Source of the DNA: an uncultured Chlorobiaceae bacterium
GTDB taxonomy: Bacteria; Bacteroidota; Chlorobiia; Chlorobiales; Chlorobiaceae
DNA: 64,000 nt
Assembly: GCA_903882665.1 (NCBI GenBank)
Contig: CAIRXW010000013.1
Coordinates: forward strand, 1 to 64,000
Reading direction: 5' to 3'
Part shown: one piece after another, positions 48,118-58,100 of the stretch
Layout: every line of letters starts with the position of its first letter
Numbering within the stretch: position 1 is the first letter of the stretch
The notes under the pieces: generated by a model
Told to the model about the DNA's origin: nothing
What the model saw: the letters and a program-made list of their open reading frames with translations, nothing else
The model's database searches: none
Position numbers and translations under genes: made by a program

Positions 48118-48140
48118 ATCTGATTATCTTTTCTAATTCT

Positions 48141-48452
48141 TTAAGACTTAATTTCAACATCAACGCCGCTTGGAAGTTCGAGCTTCATCAGCATATCAAT
48201 GGTTCTGGATGTCGGGTTTATAATTTCAATCAACCTCTTGTGAGAGGAAAAAGAAAACTGCTCACGGGACTTCTTGTCGACATGCGGAGACCGGTTTACG
48301 GTATAGACATGCGATTTAGTGGGCAGCGGTATTGGACCAAAGATAATAGCGTCCGTCTGCTTGACCACATCAATAATCCTTAGGGCCCACTTATCAACCA
48401 GACTATGGTCGTAAGACTTGAGCTTGATTCTTATCTTTTGCTGTACAGCCAC
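48141..48452 (-). CDS. rpsJ: 30S ribosomal protein S10
   Basis: 103 residues. [19 protein letters not shown] and [20 protein letters not shown] are S10. The start is GTG with AGGG seven bases upstream. S10 also acts as NusE in antitermination. It begins just after the tuf terminator. Confidence 0.96.
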   Translation of the reverse strand: MAVQQKIRIKLKSYDHSLVDKWALRIIDVVKQTDAIIFGPIPLPTKSHVYTVNRSPHVDKKSREQFSFSSHKRLIEIINPTSRTIDMLMKLELPSGVDVEIKS

Positions 48453-48479
48453 TTGTCAACCCTGTTTCGTGTTATCAAT

Positions 48480-48510
48480 AAAAAAGGGACGGGATTTTCG
48501 GCCCCGTCCC
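48480..48510 (-). terminator. rho-independent terminator after tuf
   Basis: On the minus strand GGGACGGG (48503-48510) pairs with CCCGTCCC (48486-48493) and is followed by TTTTTT. It lies between the tuf stop and the rpsJ start, so it separates the str genes from the S10 genes, at least in part. Confidence 0.88.
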
Positions 48511-48528
48511 GGGACGCCATACAATCTC

Positions 48529-49710
48529 TTATTCAATAATCGAGGTAACGGAACCTGCACCAACCGTACGACCGCCCTCACGAATAGCAAAACGCAGCCC
48601 TTCATCCATAGCGATAGGGGCAAGCAACTCAACCTCGACACCAAGGTTGTCACCAGGCATAACCATCTCGACGCCTTCAGGCAGCGTCACAGAACCGGTA
48701 ACATCTGTGGTACGGAAGTAGAACTGGGGACGGTAACCGTTAAAGAACGGAGTATGACGGCCACCCTCTTCCTTCTTCAAAATATAGACCTCAGCCTTGA
48801 ACTTGGTGTGCGGCTTGATGGTGCCTGGTTTGGCAATAACCATACCACGCTCAAGTTCGGTCTTGTCGACACCTCTGAGAAGAAGACCGGCGTTATCGCC
48901 TGCCTGACCTTCATCAAGAAGCTTCTGGAACATTTCGATACCGGTAACAACCGATTTGCGCGTTGGTCTCAAACCGACGATTTCAACCTCTTCGTTGATT
49001 TTGATACGACCTCTCTCAATTCTGCCTGTACCAACAGTACCACGACCAGAAATTGAGAAAACATCTTCAACCGGCATCAGGAAGGGTTTGTCAATGTCAC
49101 GAACAGGCTCAGGAATGTACGAATCAACCGCATCCATAAGCTCCATAATTGCAGCTTCACCCTCTGGGTCACCCTCAAGAGCCTTCAGTGCAGAACCCTT
49201 GATGATCGGAATATCATCACCAGGGAAGTTGTACTGAGTCAAAAGCTCTCTCAGCTCAAGCTCAACAAGCTCGATAAGCTCAGGATCAGCAATGTCAACC
49301 TTGTTCAGAAAAACAACAAGTGAAGGGACGTTTACCTGACGGGCAAGCAAAATGTGCTCGCGTGTCTGAGGCATAGGACCGTCGGTACCTGCGACTACAA
49401 GAATCGCGCCATCCATCTGGGCAGCACCGGTGATCATGTTTTTAATGTAATCAGCGTGACCAGGACAGTCAATATGCGCATAGTGGCGCTTTTTTGTCTG
49501 GTACTCAACATGCGCTGTTGAAATGGTAATACCGCGTTCTCTCTCTTCAGGAGCCTTGTCGATACTGCCGAAATCACGCGCTGCAGCAAGTCCCTGCTTG
49601 GCGAGAACCGAAGTAATCGCAGCGGTCAAGGTTGTCTTGCCATGATCAACGTGACCAATGGTTCCTATATTGACATGGGGTTTATCCCTTTTGTAGGACT
49701 CTTTTGCCAT
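48529..49710 (-). CDS. tuf: elongation factor Tu
   Basis: 393 residues. G1 [11 protein letters not shown]3 DCPGHADY and G4 NKVD are present, followed by the two beta-barrel domains. EF-Tu delivers aminoacyl-tRNA to the ribosome. It is in the str arrangement rpsL-rpsG-fusA-tuf and is followed by a strong terminator. Confidence 0.98.
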   Translation of the reverse strand: MAKESYKRDKPHVNIGTIGHVDHGKTTLTAAITSVLAKQGLAAARDFGSIDKAPEERERGITISTAHVEYQTKKRHYAHIDCPGHADYIKNMITGAAQMDGAILVVAGTDGPMPQTREHILLARQVNVPSLVVFLNKVDIADPELIELVELELRELLTQYNFPGDDIPIIKGSALKALEGDPEGEAAIMELMDAVDSYIPEPVRDIDKPFLMPVEDVFSISGRGTVGTGRIERGRIKINEEVEIVGLRPTRKSVVTGIEMFQKLLDEGQAGDNAGLLLRGVDKTELERGMVIAKPGTIKPHTKFKAEVYILKKEEGGRHTPFFNGYRPQFYFRTTDVTGSVTLPEGVEMVMPGDNLGVEVELLAPIAMDEGLRFAIREGGRTVGAGSVTSIIE

Positions 49711-49776
49711 AACTTGTCTCCGTGTCGGTTATCTGTTATTGTTTGTGTAATTAAATCTGATACAGTTGTCGCCCGC

Positions 49777-51891
49777 CTAATCCGAATCCTTGCTTGTCCT
49801 CTTCTCCTGCAAAGCTTCCGCAATACTGCGTGGAACTTCGCGATAACAGTCAAACTCCATCGAATAATTAGCTCTTCCCTGACTCATCGAACGCAAGTCG
49901 GTCGAATAACCGAACATTGCTGAAAGCGGAACCTTGGCATTAACAAACTGAGCTCCAGCCCTCTGGCCCATACCTTCGATATGACCACGACGACTCGACA
50001 AATCACCCATGACATCACCAAGATACTCATCGGGTGTAACAACTTCGACCTTCATGATCGGCTCGAGCAAAACCGGATCAGCTTTCTTGGCACCACCCTT
50101 GAATCCGATTGAACCGGCAATCTTGAACGCCATTTCCGAAGAGTCAACCTCGTGATACTTGCCATCCAAAAGGGTAACCTTGATATCCTGCATCGGGTAC
50201 CCTGCAACGACACCGCCCTTCATCGCCTGCTGCACACCGGCATTAACTGCAGGAATATACTCTCTCGGGATAACTCCACCCTTGACCGCATCAACAAACT
50301 CATATCCTTTTCCCTCTTCAAGCGGCTCAACGCGGAGAACAACCAGACCGAACTGACCTTTACCGCCTGACTGACGAACAAATTTACCTTCGAACTCCAC
50401 AGACTTTCTGATTGTTTCGCGGTAAGCGACCTGTGGCTTGCCCACATTGGCCTCTACCTTGAACTCACGTTTGAGACGATCAACCAGAATCTCGAGATGA
50501 AGTTCGCCCATACCGGCAATCAGCGTCTGACCCGTCTCATCATCAGTCTTTACCTTGAAGGTAGGATCCTCTTCTGCGAGTTTTGCAAGCGACATACCGA
50601 GCCTGTCAGAATCACTCTTGGTTTTCGGCTCGATGGCAATCTGGATAACCGGCTCAGGAAAAACCATTTTCTCAAGCACCACCGGATGGTTTTCATCACA
50701 AATGGTATCGCCCGTCCTCACATCTTTCAAACCAACTGCCGCTGCGATATCACCGCAGTAGACACAATCTATATCCTCTCTCTTGTTGGAGTGCATCTGA
50801 AGCACCCTGCCGATCCGCTCTTTTTTGCCAGTCATGGTATTGAGCACATAACTGCCCGCTTTGAGGAAACCGGAATAAACCCTGAAAAATGTAAGCTTTC
50901 CGACAAACGGATCTGTTGCAATCTTGAATGCAAGGGCGGCAAATGGCTCGTCATCATTCGGCTCGCGAGTCACCGACTCCTCGGTGCGTGGATGATGCCC
51001 TTCGACAGCACCAACATCAACCGGAGAAGCAAGGTACTCAACAACAGCATCAAGCATAAACTGGACGCCCTTGTTCTTGAAAGAAGAACCACAAAGCACC
51101 GGGATAATGGTAACCTTGAGTGTCGCCTGACGCAACACATTCCTCACCTCTGACTCAGTGATATCCTCACCGTTCAGATATTTTTCAAGCAAGGTATCGT
51201 CATGTTCGGAAACCGCCTCAAGCATATTGATCCGCCATGTGCGAGCCTCATTCTGGAGGTCATGCGGAATATCGACTTCATCATAGGTACTGCCATCTTC
51301 TTTATTATAGATGATACCCTTCATTCTGATAAGATCAACAAAGCCGGCAAAAATCTCGCCTTCACCAATCGGGATCTGAAGAGGAACCGGATTGGCACCG
51401 AGCCGCTCCCGTATAGCCTTGACCGTCTCAAAAAAGTTTGCGCCGGTCCTGTCCATCTTGTTGATATAGGCAATCCTCGGCACACCATACTTGTTCGCCT
51501 GGCGCCAAACCGTTTCAGACTGAGGCTCCACTCCACCAACCGCACAAAACAGCGCTACAGCGCCGTCAAGCACACGCAGGGAGCGTTCAACTTCAACCGT
51601 AAAATCAACATGGCCAGGTGTATCGATAATATTGATACGATGATTGACACCGACATAATTACCAAACTTCGGTACCCAGAAACAGGTTGTCGCAGCAGAA
51701 GTGATGGTAATACCACGCTCCTTCTCCTGATCCATCCAGTCCATCGTTGCACCACCATCATGCACTTCACCCATACGATGCAGACGACCGGTATAATAGA
51801 GAATCCTCTCTGTTGTCGTCGTCTTTCCGGCATCAATGTGAGCCATGATACCGATATTGCGTACTTTATCTAAATCAACCAGCCTTGCCAT
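49777..51891 (-). CDS. fusA: elongation factor G
   Basis: 704 residues. G1 [13 protein letters not shown], the effector [14 protein letters not shown]3 DTPGHVDF and G4 NKMDR are present. Domains II-V follow, with [21 protein letters not shown] typical of EF-G domain IV. EF-G drives translocation. It is 40 bases after rpsG. Confidence 0.98.
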   Translation of the reverse strand: MARLVDLDKVRNIGIMAHIDAGKTTTTERILYYTGRLHRMGEVHDGGATMDWMDQEKERGITITSAATTCFWVPKFGNYVGVNHRINIIDTPGHVDFTVEVERSLRVLDGAVALFCAVGGVEPQSETVWRQANKYGVPRIAYINKMDRTGANFFETVKAIRERLGANPVPLQIPIGEGEIFAGFVDLIRMKGIIYNKEDGSTYDEVDIPHDLQNEARTWRINMLEAVSEHDDTLLEKYLNGEDITESEVRNVLRQATLKVTIIPVLCGSSFKNKGVQFMLDAVVEYLASPVDVGAVEGHHPRTEESVTREPNDDEPFAALAFKIATDPFVGKLTFFRVYSGFLKAGSYVLNTMTGKKERIGRVLQMHSNKREDIDCVYCGDIAAAVGLKDVRTGDTICDENHPVVLEKMVFPEPVIQIAIEPKTKSDSDRLGMSLAKLAEEDPTFKVKTDDETGQTLIAGMGELHLEILVDRLKREFKVEANVGKPQVAYRETIRKSVEFEGKFVRQSGGKGQFGLVVLRVEPLEEGKGYEFVDAVKGGVIPREYIPAVNAGVQQAMKGGVVAGYPMQDIKVTLLDGKYHEVDSSEMAFKIAGSIGFKGGAKKADPVLLEPIMKVEVVTPDEYLGDVMGDLSSRRGHIEGMGQRAGAQFVNAKVPLSAMFGYSTDLRSMSQGRANYSMEFDCYREVPRSIAEALQEKRTSKDSD

Positions 51892-51931
51892 AACAAAATT
51901 TTAGACCTTTTATCCACACTTTGACCAACTC

Positions 51932-52399
51932 TCAGAACCTGAAATGCGCAAATGCCTTGTTTGCATCAGCCATACGATGTACCTCATCACGTTTTTTCAC
52001 CGAAGCACCCTGCTCATTGGCAGCATCCATCAGCTCAGCAGCAAGCTTCTCGGCCATAGAACGACCTCCACGCTTTGCAGCATAAATCTTCAACCAGCGG
52101 AATGCAAGCGCACCTCTCCGGGAAGCCTTGACCTCCATAGGAATCTGGTAAGTCGCACCACCAACCCTCTTGCTCCGAACCTCAACAACCGGCGCAATAT
52201 GCGACATGGCCTTGCGGTACACTTCAAGCGGATCCTCTCCAGCAAGTTTTTCGGCAATGATAGCAAACGCATCATAGACTATCTTTGTAGCAACAGCCTT
52301 CTTACCATCAAGCATCACAGCATTGATAAAACGGGCAACACTTTCATCCCCGTAACGGAAATCAACACCGATTCTTTTATAGCCAACTTTTTTGGGCAT
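51932..52399 (-). CDS. rpsG: 30S ribosomal protein S7
   Basis: 155 residues. [20 protein letters not shown] and [17 protein letters not shown] are S7. It initiates assembly of the 30S head and can regulate the str operon in E. coli. Confidence 0.97.
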   Translation of the reverse strand: MPKKVGYKRIGVDFRYGDESVARFINAVMLDGKKAVATKIVYDAFAIIAEKLAGEDPLEVYRKAMSHIAPVVEVRSKRVGGATYQIPMEVKASRRGALAFRWLKIYAAKRGGRSMAEKLAAELMDAANEQGASVKKRDEVHRMADANKAFAHFRF

Positions 52400-52431
52400 G
52401 TTTCTTCTCTGAATTTATGATTCTATTTTAT

Positions 52432-52842
52432 CTACCTCTTACCCTTGCCCTTGACAGGAGCCGGAACACCGGCCTTCGGCTGCTTGGCACCATACTTTGA
52501 CCTGCTCTGCTTACGATCAGCAACACCGGACGTATCGAGCGAACCACGCACAATATGATAGCGCACACCAGGAAGATCCTTTACTCTGCCGCCGCGAATC
52601 AAAACAATTGAATGCTCCTGCAGATTATGGCCTTCTCCCGGAATATATGCCGTAACTTCAATCTTGTTGGATAACCGTACACGCGCAACTTTCCGTAACG
52701 CGGAGTTTGGCTTCTTTGGAGTAGTTGTGTAAACACGCGTACAAACCCCGCGTTTCTGCGGGCACTTTTCAAGCGCTGGTGACGCTGTTTTTGAGGCTTT
52801 TACACTTCTTCCGAGCCTGATGAGCTGCTGAATCGTCGGCAT
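52432..52842 (-). CDS. rpsL: 30S ribosomal protein S12
   Basis: 136 residues from [20 protein letters not shown]; the frame is open to 52950 but the added residues are not S12. The decoding-centre loops [18 protein letters not shown] and [18 protein letters not shown] are intact, with the wild-type Lys residues at the classical streptomycin sites. It heads the ribosomal supercluster. The Lys/Pro-rich tail is slightly longer than in E. coli. Confidence 0.96.
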   Translation of the reverse strand: MPTIQQLIRLGRSVKASKTASPALEKCPQKRGVCTRVYTTTPKKPNSALRKVARVRLSNKIEVTAYIPGEGHNLQEHSIVLIRGGRVKDLPGVRYHIVRGSLDTSGVADRKQSRSKYGAKQPKAGVPAPVKGKGKR

Positions 52843-53252
52843 ACTGAAACTCTCTTTCTTTTTAAAAAACCTCTGATTACAAAAAAACGCAATGCAATGC
52901 TTAAAAATCCATAAGGACAGACAATGTAAGCGAATTATGAAAAAAACCAAAACCTAAATGAATATATTTCGTTTCGTGAGCGAAAATATTTGATTGCATT
53001 CCTCACCCCTGCCTGAAGAGGCTAAACGCCCGGAAACAGTGTACTCCAGCACTTCCTTATATATATACACGTTTCAGACCTGCCCCCCCTTCATGATCGA
53101 CCTTCTGAACGATCCTGTCCAGGCATCATTCACCATACCATTAATAAAAAGCTGATGGAATACCGAAAGAATAGGTACTGCCATCATGCACAGATAACAT
53201 TTTCTTTAATCTGTATTTATAGCGTAACCGGAGATAAAACCAAAAGAAATAT
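52843..53252. other. 410-bp gap upstream of rpsL
   Basis: This stretch must contain the promoter of the str-S10-spc-alpha cluster. It is AT-rich near rpsL. Possible minus-strand elements exist but none is convincing. A short hairpin TTTCG-TGAG-CGAAA lies at 52972-52985. No gene is seen. Confidence 0.4.
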
Positions 53253-54038
53253 TCAGCAGGAAGGATCAGTGTGAAGCCAAATCTTTAGTTTTCTGAACTC
53301 AATATACTGATAAAGTCTTTTAATGAAAGGGAATATCCGATTTACAGCAAAGACGGTGCTGAAGAGTGCAGATGGAAATAATTTTTGCCGGTCATCCAAT
53401 ATTCCTTTAATAATTTTTTTAGCCACCGTTTCAGGCGATTGAACCGGGAACGGAAGCGGAATATGCCTCCCTGCTGTTTCGAAAAACGCTGTCCGTGTGG
53501 CAATCGGATAGACAACCATCAGATGGTTCTCGGAACTCTCAAACCTGTATCCCTCTGCAAAACGGTGTAAGGCAGATTTTGTTGCGCTGTACACCGAATA
53601 ACCCGGCAGAGCCCATTCGGCCATAGCTGAACAGACCATGACGGTTTTCCATCGTTTGCCGGAATTTAATTGACCCATCTTCATCAATGAATAAATGGGC
53701 GAGAAAGTATTAATCCTGAATATGAGCTCCAGATGTGACCAGTCGGCTTCCATGAACTGCTCATAATATGCGAATCCGGCATTTGCTATAAACAGTTCTA
53801 CTGAACCAAGCGAGTGGAGCGCAAAATCAAATAGTTGGTCAACCTTGTCAGGATTTGCCAAATCGCCCGCAAACGGTGTAACTTTATCCCTGTGAGATGA
53901 CGTTACCTCTTCAAGAAGTTCAGCATTTTTGTCGGCCGCGACGATTTTACAATCGAAATTCAGGAGTTCTTCAAGGATTGAAAACCCTATACCTGAGGCT
54001 GCTCCGGTAATAATAATGTGCGCTTGATTAATTTCCAT
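53253..54038 (-). CDS. short-chain dehydrogenase/reductase (SDR)
   Basis: 261 residues. The nucleotide-binding motif is IIITGAASGIGFSIL (TGxxxGIG), the NAG-type motif is IANAGFAYYEQF, and the catalytic YxxxK is in GYSVYSATKSALHRF. The acid residue after the first strands (VAADKNAELLEE) suggests NAD(H) preference. The C-terminal part (VAKKIIKGILDDRQKLF, then hydrophobic FSTVFAVNRIFPFI) is as in membrane-associated classical SDRs. Substrate unknown. It overlaps the decarboxylase-like gene by 11 bases, so the two should act together. Confidence 0.88.
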   Translation of the reverse strand: MEINQAHIIITGAASGIGFSILEELLNFDCKIVAADKNAELLEEVTSSHRDKVTPFAGDLANPDKVDQLFDFALHSLGSVELFIANAGFAYYEQFMEADWSHLELIFRINTFSPIYSLMKMGQLNSGKRWKTVMVCSAMAEWALPGYSVYSATKSALHRFAEGYRFESSENHLMVVYPIATRTAFFETAGRHIPLPFPVQSPETVAKKIIKGILDDRQKLFPSALFSTVFAVNRIFPFIKRLYQYIEFRKLKIWLHTDPSC

Positions 54039-54672
54039 AAAAAGATTCGATTGCTGCTACCGGAAATATCATCTCAAACGGGTTAACATAGATAACAATT
54101 AATGGTCTCAGCAGATTCACTTCAGGGAAATACAATGGGTCAACCTTGATTTCCTTGAGCTGACCAAAATGCCCTCTGCCTTTGGCGACAGGAGATACCT
54201 CGAATTTTTGCCCTTCAACCTCCTGGAACAGGTTGATTGGCAACAGCCTCGTATCGAATGGAAAAGAAATCCTTCCAGCTTCAAGCACGATCTCGAACCA
54301 GTTTGTACCACCTCCAATCCGGATAAGATGCCGCCCCTCTTTTTCGCTCCATGTAAAATCGGCAAGCTCTTTTGTAATCCCCCAGTTATGCCTTCCATTC
54401 ACCATACTGTCAACGGAATCCACATATATTTTTGAAATGTTGTTACGCCTCGCTCCAGCAAAACGAGCCTTGCCCGGAATTACCAGGAGCTCATGATACC
54501 GGCCAACCGGCGAATCCTGATAATCAACAATCATCACATAACCAAATCCCGACCATTTCAGATGCTTCCAATCCCCGGCAATAAAACAGGATTCACGAAC
54601 AAACTTTTTCGGGAACCTGTAGACCATAATAAATCCCCGTCCTGTTAATTTCCAGGGAGCTGGAGTGGCCAT
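54028..54672 (-). CDS. acetoacetate decarboxylase-like protein
   Basis: 214 residues from the ATG giving MATPAPWKLTGRGFIMVYRFP; a GTG two codons upstream is an alternative. YHELLVIPGKARFAGARRNNISKIYVDS (core YHELLVIPGKARFAG) and the beta-rich pattern resemble the acetoacetate decarboxylase superfamily, many members of which are not decarboxylases. NWGITKELADFTW with its lysine is in the region where the Schiff-base lysine could lie, but I cannot place the active site. Cotranscribed with the SDR. Confidence 0.65.
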   Translation of the reverse strand: MATPAPWKLTGRGFIMVYRFPKKFVRESCFIAGDWKHLKWSGFGYVMIVDYQDSPVGRYHELLVIPGKARFAGARRNNISKIYVDSVDSMVNGRHNWGITKELADFTWSEKEGRHLIRIGGGTNWFEIVLEAGRISFPFDTRLLPINLFQEVEGQKFEVSPVAKGRGHFGQLKEIKVDPLYFPEVNLLRPLIVIYVNPFEMIFPVAAIESFYGN

Positions 54673-55130
54673 AACCACATCATTTCGATTGATGATTCAG
54701 CACCTGGGAGCATGACAACCCTGACAGAAAAATGCATACCAATCCTCATCAAGGAATATGATGAATAACAACTGCCTGCCATACGCCCGCAGCATTACTG
54801 ATATGTTACGTTTTTTCAGAATAATCTCTACATCATAATCAGAAAAAAACAACCTCCCCGATATCAATCAGCATCAATAGGGACAGCAAAGAGGATTACA
54901 TCAAGGATTGAATATGTTTCTGCCTGCTCCTGATAATCTGAGTGAATGTAAGGTGTGTAATATTTCTGAATGTGCCGAAAAATAATACAGATAAGTCGTA
55001 TCTTATGCGGGTTCTAACTCAAAAAATCTGCTGATATGGTGACGTTGTATGCCGCTTCATTTTTCACTGTTTCAGTAACATCGGACTGGCCTCACTATCA
55101 TCAATGATCAATACTTCAGGTAGATCAAAC
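54673..55130. other. 458-bp gap upstream of the TIR-CHAT gene
   Basis: It separates divergent genes and should carry promoters for both sides. I see no gene, no strong hairpin and no clear operator. AT-rich, unlike the GC-rich gene that follows. Confidence 0.4.
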
Positions 55131-58100
55131 ATGGCGAAACTCTTCATCTCCCACAGTTCAGAAGACGATGGTTTTGTGCGCGACCTCCGTATGACGCTCG
55201 CCGATCATGGGCAGGCTGGCTGGATTGACTCGCGCGAGCTGCGCGGTGGTGAACTGCTCTGGCCAGAAATAGAGAGGGCTATCGAGGAGGCCTCGGCCTA
55301 TGCTGTTGTGGTCAGCCCGGAAGCATTGCAGTCGAAATGGGTGGGCAGGGAGCTGCGTCATGCCCTGGAGGTACAAAAACAGCGAGGTATAAAAAAATTT
55401 CCGGTTATCCCTCTTTCGCTCAATGGCACAAAGCTTGGTGTGCTGGAACAATTTTTCGGCGAAGAGCCGGTTTACATTTCTGTAAGCAGCGGCGCAGGTA
55501 GTGTTGACGCGGCGATGAATGCGATTCTGGTCGCTCTGGGCAAACGGCTCCCGGCCGACGTCGCTCCAACGCCGCAACCAAAAGCAGAACCGCTGGAGGA
55601 GCTGGTGCTTGAACTGACCGATCTGAAATTTTTTGAGCAGGATGGCATTCGTCGTGCCTCAGCCCGCGCACAGCTTGTCTATGAACCGGCAACGTCCGGG
55701 CAACGCGAAGTCACGAGTCTGCAAAGCTGGCGTTTCGTTTCGCCCATCGGCCCTATCGAGGCAGAAGATCTGCGCTGGTATCTTGAACAATATGCCACCT
55801 GGCCGAGCGGAGTCTCTGTTATTCAGGAGAGAGGGAGGAAGGTGGAGATGAATCTCGTGACGTGGGGAAAGCTTCTGCACGATGCGGCTATGCCATTGGC
55901 ATATACGTCCAACGTCATAAATGCATGGATGACGATTAGCGACCGAGCAGGGCGGCGCTTCTCCGTCTACGTGGATACCAAGCCTGTAGCTGGTGCGACG
56001 AAGGCGGAGGCTACTGCTGCCCAGGAAGCCGCCACGCTGCTGCTGGGCCTGCCATGGGAGTTGCTCCATAATGGCGATAACTACCTCTTCCAGGGCGCGA
56101 AACCCACCCGTATCCGTCGGCGACTGCCAAACACCAATGTACTCGATGTGTCTGTGGTGTCAACACCCATCCGCATTTTGCTTGTTACCGCCCGACCGGA
56201 AGACGACTCCTGCGGCTACATCGACCATCGTGCCAGCGCCCTGCCGCTGGTGGAGGCAATGGAGTCGCTCCCGGGGCTGGTCAAGCTCCACGTCCTGAGC
56301 CCGCCAACCTTGCCTGCCTTGTGCGCAGAACTCGACCGTGCCCGTGACAAAAAAACGCCCTATCACGTTGTTCACTTCGATGGTCACGGCGTCTATGACC
56401 CGTCGGTCGGCCTTGGCGGACTCTGCTTTGAGAAACCGGAAGATTCCGCAAAACTGGAGCATCGCCGGCATGTTACGGTTTTTACTGACGACCTTGGCCC
56501 GCTGCTGCGCGATCATCGCATTCAGCTTGTCTTTCTTGACGCCTGCCAGAGCGGAAAAGCGGAAAAGGCATCCGAATCCGTCGCTTCCGGACTGCTGAAG
56601 GTGGGCATAGCTTCGGTCGTTGCCATGAGCCACAGCATACTGGTGGAGAGCGCGCGCCGCTTTGTTGAAGCCTTCTACAAGGCGCTGGCCGGAGGCAAAC
56701 GGGTGGGCGACGCCATGCTTGCAGGCCAACGCTGCCTCAAGGACGACAACTTCCGGGGACGCATCTTCGGTGCAGGTGAACTCCAGCTTGAAGACTGGTT
56801 TGTGCCGATGCTCTTTCAGGAAAAGAGTGATCCGCAACTCTTTACCACAGCGCCAGCCCGGCAGACGCAGGATGACTTCAAGGCAGGACTCTCTGCCCGA
56901 CTTGGCGAGCTGCCGCCAACCCCTGAAACCGGCTTTGTTGGCCGCAGCCGCGAACTGCTTGCCCTTCAGCGGCTGCTGCGTTCGGACGAAAAAGAGCGCT
57001 ACGCCGTAGTGTGCGGTCAGGGCGGCGAAGGCAAGACTGCGCTGGTTGCCGAGTTTGCCCGCTGGATGGTACGCTCCCACCAACTCCGCCGCGCCGCCTT
57101 TGTCTCCGTGGAGCTCTACAACCATGCCGGTGCGGTGCTCGATGCCCTTGGCCGCCAACTGGTCAGGGCCGAGTACTCGGTTGCCACCTTCGAAAACCCT
57201 GAACAGGCAATCCTGCCGGTTGAGCGAGCGATCCGTGAAGAGCCGACGCTTCTCGTGATAGACAACATGGAAAGTATCCTTTTGCCGCCCTTTCTCGCCG
57301 ATACAGCATCGGACGCGCTCTCCGAAGATGCGAAGCATGAGCTGGAGGCCATTCTACAGCTCTGCCAGCGCCTCAACCGCAACGCCATCGTCATCTTCAC
57401 CAGCCGTGAAGCTCTTCCTGCGCCCTTTGACGCTGTGCGAAACCACCGCCCGCTCCACCAGCTCGACCGCAACGATGCGGTAAAACTGGTTGAGCGTACC
57501 CTGAACGCCGCAGGCGGAGAGGCTGGCGCTTCCGGCGACGCCGCACAAGAAGAGATCGAGCAACTTGTCGAGAGCGTCCACTCCCACGCCCGCACGCTTG
57601 CCCTGCTTGCTCCGGCCCTGCAGGAACGAGGCGTTGATGCCACACGCAAATCGCTTGTCCTGCTGATGGCGGAGATGGAGAAAAAGTTTCCCTGCAGCCG
57701 GGAGCACTCCCTCTTCGCCAGCGTTGAACTCTCGCTGCGGCGCATGTCGGAGGTTAACCGTGAGCGGGCGCGTGTGCTGGGGCTGTTTCAAGGAGGCGTC
57801 GATCTGGATGTACTCCGTGTGATGATGGAGTGGGAAGAGAACGATGTGGTCTCACTGGCTGCTGAACTGTTTGAAACCGGGCTTGCAACGCCGAATCCCT
57901 ACGACCATCTCACGCTCAATCCCGCACTCTCTCCGTACCTCTCCGAGCAGATGGAGGCAGCCGAGCACGAGGCTTTGACTGTCCGTTGGATTGAGGCAAT
58001 GGGCCAGTATGCGGAGTTCCTTCGCCAGCAGCAAAGCCAGCATATTGTGGTTGTGGCTACGTTGACGCTACTTGAACTGCCAAACTTGTTTGCTCTGCTC

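Noticed and set aside
54712-54768. 18-codon frame starting after GGGAG in the gap before the TIR-CHAT gene
   Set aside because: The ribosome site is only one base from the ATG and nothing supports a leader peptide.
56160-57338. 392-codon open frame on the minus strand
   Set aside because: It is antisense to the CHAT/STAND part of the large gene; long antisense frames are common in GC-rich coding DNA, and the motifs are all on the plus strand.
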